Source: CALESS01 sp964405455
Lineage (GTDB): Bacteria > Chloroflexota > Anaerolineae > Anaerolineales > Anaerolineaceae
DNA: 64,000 nt
Direction: 5' to 3'
NCBI GenBank assembly: GCA_964405455.1
Contig: CAYOOA010000009.1
Coordinates: forward strand, 1-64,000
The notes beneath the pieces were generated by a model. It did not search any database. It was not told the origin of the DNA and saw only the letters and a program-made list of their open reading frames with translations. This document shows, piece after piece, positions 60,284 through 64,000 of this stretch; position 1 is the stretch's first letter, and each line of letters starts with the position of its first letter. The position numbers and the translations under genes were made by a program.

Positions 60284-61105
60284 ATGAAATTCTCCGTTGT
60301 CCTTTCCCTGCAACCGGCCAGTTTTGCTGCTGCCACCTTCAAAGGCGACCTGGAAACCAACCTCAAGCAGATCGCCGAGCTTGGCTACGCCGGGGTGGAG
60401 TTGGCCGTTCGCGATCCCGCCCTGGTTAACCTCTCAACACTTTCAGACCTGGTGGCGAAGTACCACTTGCAGGTCCCGGCCATCGGCACCGGCCAGGCCT
60501 GGGGAGAGGAAGGTCTGTCCTTCACTGATCCCGATCCGGAAATTCGCCAGGCGGCAATCTCCCGCATAAAAAGCCACATCCCGGTTGCCCGGCACTTCGG
60601 AGCGGTCATCATCATCGGGCTGGTCCGCGGGATCGTCAAACCCGGCGTGGTGCCGCAACAGGCAGCCGATTGGTTGGTGCAGGCCCTGCAAACCTGCAGC
60701 CGGGCCGCCCATGAATCCGGCGTCCGCCTGGCTCTAGAGCCGATCAACCGCTATGAAACCACCCTGGTCAATGATATGGCCAGCGGGCTGGACTTGATTC
60801 GCTCCGTCGGTGAACCAAATTTCGGCCTATTGTTGGATACTTTCCATATGAATATCGAGGAGCCATCCATCGAGGGCAGCATCCATACCTGCGGTGAGCA
60901 TATTTTCCACTTCCACGTGGCGGATTCAAACCGCTTGTATCCCGGCGCCGGCCACCTCGATTTTCAGTCCATCCTGTCTGTCCTGGCGGGTACCGGCTAC
61001 GTGGGGTTTGTTTCCGGTGAATTCCTGCCCCAACCGGATGCCTACACGGCAGCTGAGAGAGCCATCCAGCATTTAAGCGCATATCTGCCGGGAGCAGCGC
61101 TCTAA
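60284..61105 (+). CDS. iolO: 5-Keto-L-gluconate epimerase
   Basis: A 273-residue AP-endonuclease-2-fold TIM barrel of the hydroxypyruvate-isomerase/tagatose-epimerase type. Metal-ligand segments are LALEPINRYE, GLLLDTFHMNIEE, IFHFHVADSNR and GFVSGEFLP. IGTGQAWGEEGLSFTD near 65-80 is typical of the IolO group. In Thermotoga it converts 5-keto-L-gluconate to D-tagaturonate, the UxaE substrate, closing the route. GGAGGTATTCCCG precedes the chosen ATG. Confidence 0.85.
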   Translation: MKFSVVLSLQPASFAAATFKGDLETNLKQIAELGYAGVELAVRDPALVNLSTLSDLVAKYHLQVPAIGTGQAWGEEGLSFTDPDPEIRQAAISRIKSHIPVARHFGAVIIIGLVRGIVKPGVVPQQAADWLVQALQTCSRAAHESGVRLALEPINRYETTLVNDMASGLDLIRSVGEPNFGLLLDTFHMNIEEPSIEGSIHTCGEHIFHFHVADSNRLYPGAGHLDFQSILSVLAGTGYVGFVSGEFLPQPDAYTAAERAIQHLSAYLPGAAL

Positions 61106-61439
61106 ACCAATTTAACCTGACTGGCCAGTTGGCTTATACCAGCTCATCGTTCCATCTACTTCTACGAACTAGGGGGAGGTTTTTCGCACCATGCCTGCCA
61201 TCGGCTTCATCCACAAGAATGTTTGTTTTAAATGTGTCCCCCAGGCACGGATTGACCGAAATCACACCCTACAGTAGAATTACATTAACCATTCCAGAGA
61301 AGGTTTATCCATTTTTCTTTCCAACACAATACCCGGCTCGCCTGGCAAATCGCACCGATTTGTATCCTGACGCACGACAGCCCACCGGCAGCCTGTTTCA
61401 ATAAAAAATAATCACCATCACCAGAAGATGTGAGGAACC
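61106..61439 (+). other. Intergenic region with candidate M20-gene promoter
   Basis: A 334-base gap. An ATG-started frame inside has no ribosome site or family features and was not called. The only clear signal is the promoter at 61252-61280. Confidence 0.6.
61252..61280 (+). promoter_or_regulatory. Promoter for the M20 hydrolase gene
   Basis: TTGACC, a 17-base spacer and TAGAAT. It lies 160 bases before the ATG at 61440 and separates this gene from the inositol operon. Confidence 0.55.
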
Positions 61440-62663
<1,224 letters not shown>

Positions 62664-62694
62664 TCAACCAACCAGACAACTGCATATTAGTAAC

Positions 62695-62728
62695 ACAAAA
62701 TCCATCCCTGCGGATGGATTTTGTTTTT
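62695..62728. terminator. Bidirectional intrinsic terminator
   Basis: ACAAAATCCATCC and GGATGGATTTTGT form a perfect 13-bp stem with loop CTGC, then TTTT. It serves the M20 gene and the convergent SIS gene. Confidence 0.92.
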
Positions 62729-62740
62729 ATGGTTTTGGTC

Positions 62741-63778
62741 CTACTTCGTCTCCGTCACCTTCTGGATGCTGCGCGGCGCTTCGGGGTTGTAGCCGCGCGC
62801 CAGGGTCAGGTGATAGGCGAACAACTGGGCAGGAATGATCCCGACAATCGGCGAGAGCCACTCCGGCACCGCGGCAGGAATTTCCAGCACGGCCTGGGCC
62901 ATTGGACGGGTCTCCGGGGCGTTGGAAACCACCACCAGTTCCGCCTGCAAATCCCGGTGCAGGTGCTCCAGGCTTTCCAGCACCGACTGCAGGATTTTCC
63001 CGCGCACGGCCACCGCCAGCACCGGGAAACCACTGGTGATCATCGCCATCGGCCCGTGCTGGAAGTCCGCCGAAGAGTACGGATCGGCCAGGGTGTAGGT
63101 CAGTTCTTTTAACTTAAGCGCCCATTCAAAGGCGGTTGCATAGTTGAAACCCCGCCCCAGTACCACACACTGCTGCATGTAGCGGTAGCGCTGCACCGTT
63201 TGCTGGATGAAATCAGCCTGTTGATAGACCTCCTGCGCCCAGGCTGGCACCTTTTCCAGCTCCGCCCACAGGGCTGCATCCTGCGCCAGGGCCGCCGAAA
63301 GCATGGCAATCACCATCAGCTCGGTGGTATACGTCTTGGTGGCTGCCACGGCGCGTTCCGGCCCGGCCATCAGGTCAACCACAAAATCGGCCGCCTCCGC
63401 CAGCGGAGAGTTGGGCGAGTTGGTCACGGCCAGGGTCAGGTTGCCCTGGCGCTTGCCCTCCTCCAGCACGCTGACAATATCCGGCGACTGGCCGGACTGG
63501 GAGATGCCCACCACCAGGGCGTTTTGCAGGCGCGGCGGCTGCTGGTAAAGCGTGAACAGGGAGGGCGTGGCCAGTGCCACGGGCAGCCGGTTTTGCGAGC
63601 CCCAGAGATAATTGGCATAACGGCCGGCATTATCCGAGGTGCCGCGGGCCGCCAGGAAGACGTATTGCACCTCCCGCCGGCGGATTTCCGCCGCGATCGT
63701 TTCCACCAGCCCGCGCTGGGCTGCCATCATCCCCCGCAGGCGATCCGGTTGTTCCAGGATTTCTTCATATAAGCTCAT
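62741..63778 (-). CDS. Double-SIS-domain protein, glucosamine-6-phosphate deaminase/GlmS-isomerase-like
   Basis: A 345-residue protein of two SIS domains without the glutaminase domain of GlmS. YVFLAARGTSDNAGRYANYL opens SIS 1, VVGISQSGQSPDIVSVLEEG carries the phosphosugar-binding serines, and VVLGRGFNYATAFEWALKLK opens SIS 2; SSADFQHGPMAMI holds the catalytic-site histidine of the group. NagB-II-type deaminases and AgaS/FrlB-like enzymes share this form. The substrate is an amino- or ketosugar phosphate. GAGG precedes the ATG. Confidence 0.87.
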   Translation of the reverse strand: MSLYEEILEQPDRLRGMMAAQRGLVETIAAEIRRREVQYVFLAARGTSDNAGRYANYLWGSQNRLPVALATPSLFTLYQQPPRLQNALVVGISQSGQSPDIVSVLEEGKRQGNLTLAVTNSPNSPLAEAADFVVDLMAGPERAVAATKTYTTELMVIAMLSAALAQDAALWAELEKVPAWAQEVYQQADFIQQTVQRYRYMQQCVVLGRGFNYATAFEWALKLKELTYTLADPYSSADFQHGPMAMITSGFPVLAVAVRGKILQSVLESLEHLHRDLQAELVVVSNAPETRPMAQAVLEIPAAVPEWLSPIVGIIPAQLFAYHLTLARGYNPEAPRSIQKVTETK

Positions 63779-63849
63779 CTCAACCTCACCCTGGCAATTG
63801 TATCATCCCTGTCAACGAGTGTCAGGTACATCCCAAACAAGGCTCAGAG

Positions 63850-63980
63850 CCAACAAAAAATCCGCCTTTTCAGACGGATTTTGTTTGTAGCGGGGGTTGG
63901 ATTTCATCCCTCGATGGGGTTCGAACCAACAAAAAATCCGCCTTTTCAGACGGATTTTGTTTGTAGCGGGGGTTGGATTT
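63850..63980. repeat. 55-bp direct repeat containing hairpin and tRNA 3' end
   Basis: Positions 63850-63904 and 63926-63980 are identical 55-bp units 21 bases apart. Each starts CCAACAAAAAATCCGCC, forms an AAAATCCG/CGGATTTT hairpin, and ends in TAGCGGGGGTTGGATTT. The second copy runs to the edge of the known sequence. Confidence 0.9.
63964..63980 (-). tRNA. Possible 3' end of a tRNA gene, cut off by the run of N
   Basis: Read on the minus strand, AAATCCAACCCCCGCTA matches the end of a T-arm (CCAAC) and an acceptor strand, as in many tRNA genes whose CCA is not encoded. The downstream hairpin with T-tract is a fitting terminator. Only 17 bases are visible, so the isotype is unknown. A matching fragment at 63888-63904 is not attached to a normal T-loop and looks like a partial copy. 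Confidence 0.5.
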
Positions 63981-64000
63981 NNNNNNNNNNNNNNNNNNNN

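Noticed and set aside
61129..61404. Small ORF between iolO and the M20 gene
   Set aside because: No ribosome site, no family features, and it covers a promoter that has exact 17-base spacing.
63779..63850. Transposase-associated repeat near GTGTCAGGTAC
   Set aside because: Only one short copy is present and there is no transposase gene or inverted partner nearby.

Overview
The window is a 64 kb piece of a GC-rich bacterial chromosome (the last 20 bases are N). Gene content fits a Chloroflexota bacterium of the Anaerolineae type: an FMN-riboswitch-controlled RibXY-like riboflavin ABC transporter, bacterial HMG-CoA reductase, a phosphatidylcholine-synthase-like CDP-alcohol transferase, large Pro-rich FHA and TPR-like membrane proteins, and a Thermotoga-type inositol pathway. 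The taxonomic call is an inference from gene content. No intact mobile element, CRISPR array or rRNA was seen.

Left part (1-32000) is housekeeping and accessory material in short operons. It holds a 55-bp tandem repeat that runs into the 3' end of the HMG-CoA reductase gene, several GNAT and DinB proteins, a flavin monooxygenase, a GAF/SpoIIE phosphatase, a CinA-type amidase with a nucleosidase, a LuxR-HTH/kelch membrane protein, an Rrf2 regulator with a palindrome over its promoter, the riboflavin transporter (its riboswitch overlaps the end of the upstream glycosyltransferase gene), a GH1 glucosidase, a nitroreductase, lysS and greA.

Middle part (32007-49597, all minus strand) looks like one long transcription unit, or a few nested ones. 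In transcription order: two paralogous HAD hydrolases, a phosphoglycerate-mutase-like enzyme whose two halves are in swapped order (circular permutation), an archaeal-type phosphoglycerate mutase homologue, a P-loop sugar/uridine-kinase-like protein, an RpiR regulator, a complete FbpABC/AfuABC-type ABC importer (permease, ATPase, lipoprotein), a HAD-HAD fusion, a HAD-TIM-barrel epimerase fusion, a DUF47/PhoU-like protein, a Pit phosphate permease, a PfkB kinase and a metallo-beta-lactamase-fold hydrolase. The mix of an importer, many phosphatase-fold enzymes, a sugar-phosphate-sensing type of regulator and a phosphate permease suggests uptake and dephosphorylation of a phosphorylated polyol or sugar. 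The substrate is not shown by the sequence.

Right part (49719-61105, plus strand) is divergent and begins with a LacI regulator that has a clear promoter and operator. The genes encode the inositol route known from Thermotoga maritima: IolG, IolM, IolN and IolO take inositol through scyllo-inosose and its 3-dehydro derivative to 5-keto-L-gluconate and D-tagaturonate. UxaE then makes D-fructuronate, an SDR reduces it to D-mannonate, and a KDG kinase acts at the end. A LarA-type nickel-pincer epimerase homologue sits where a mannonate-processing enzyme is expected, and no mannonate dehydratase is present. The shared divergent control region suggests that the minus-strand operon supplies phosphorylated inositol (or another cyclitol or sugar phosphate) and the plus-strand operon degrades the carbon skeleton. 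A YgeY-type M20 hydrolase, a SIS-domain deaminase-like protein and a duplicated tRNA 3' end close the window.
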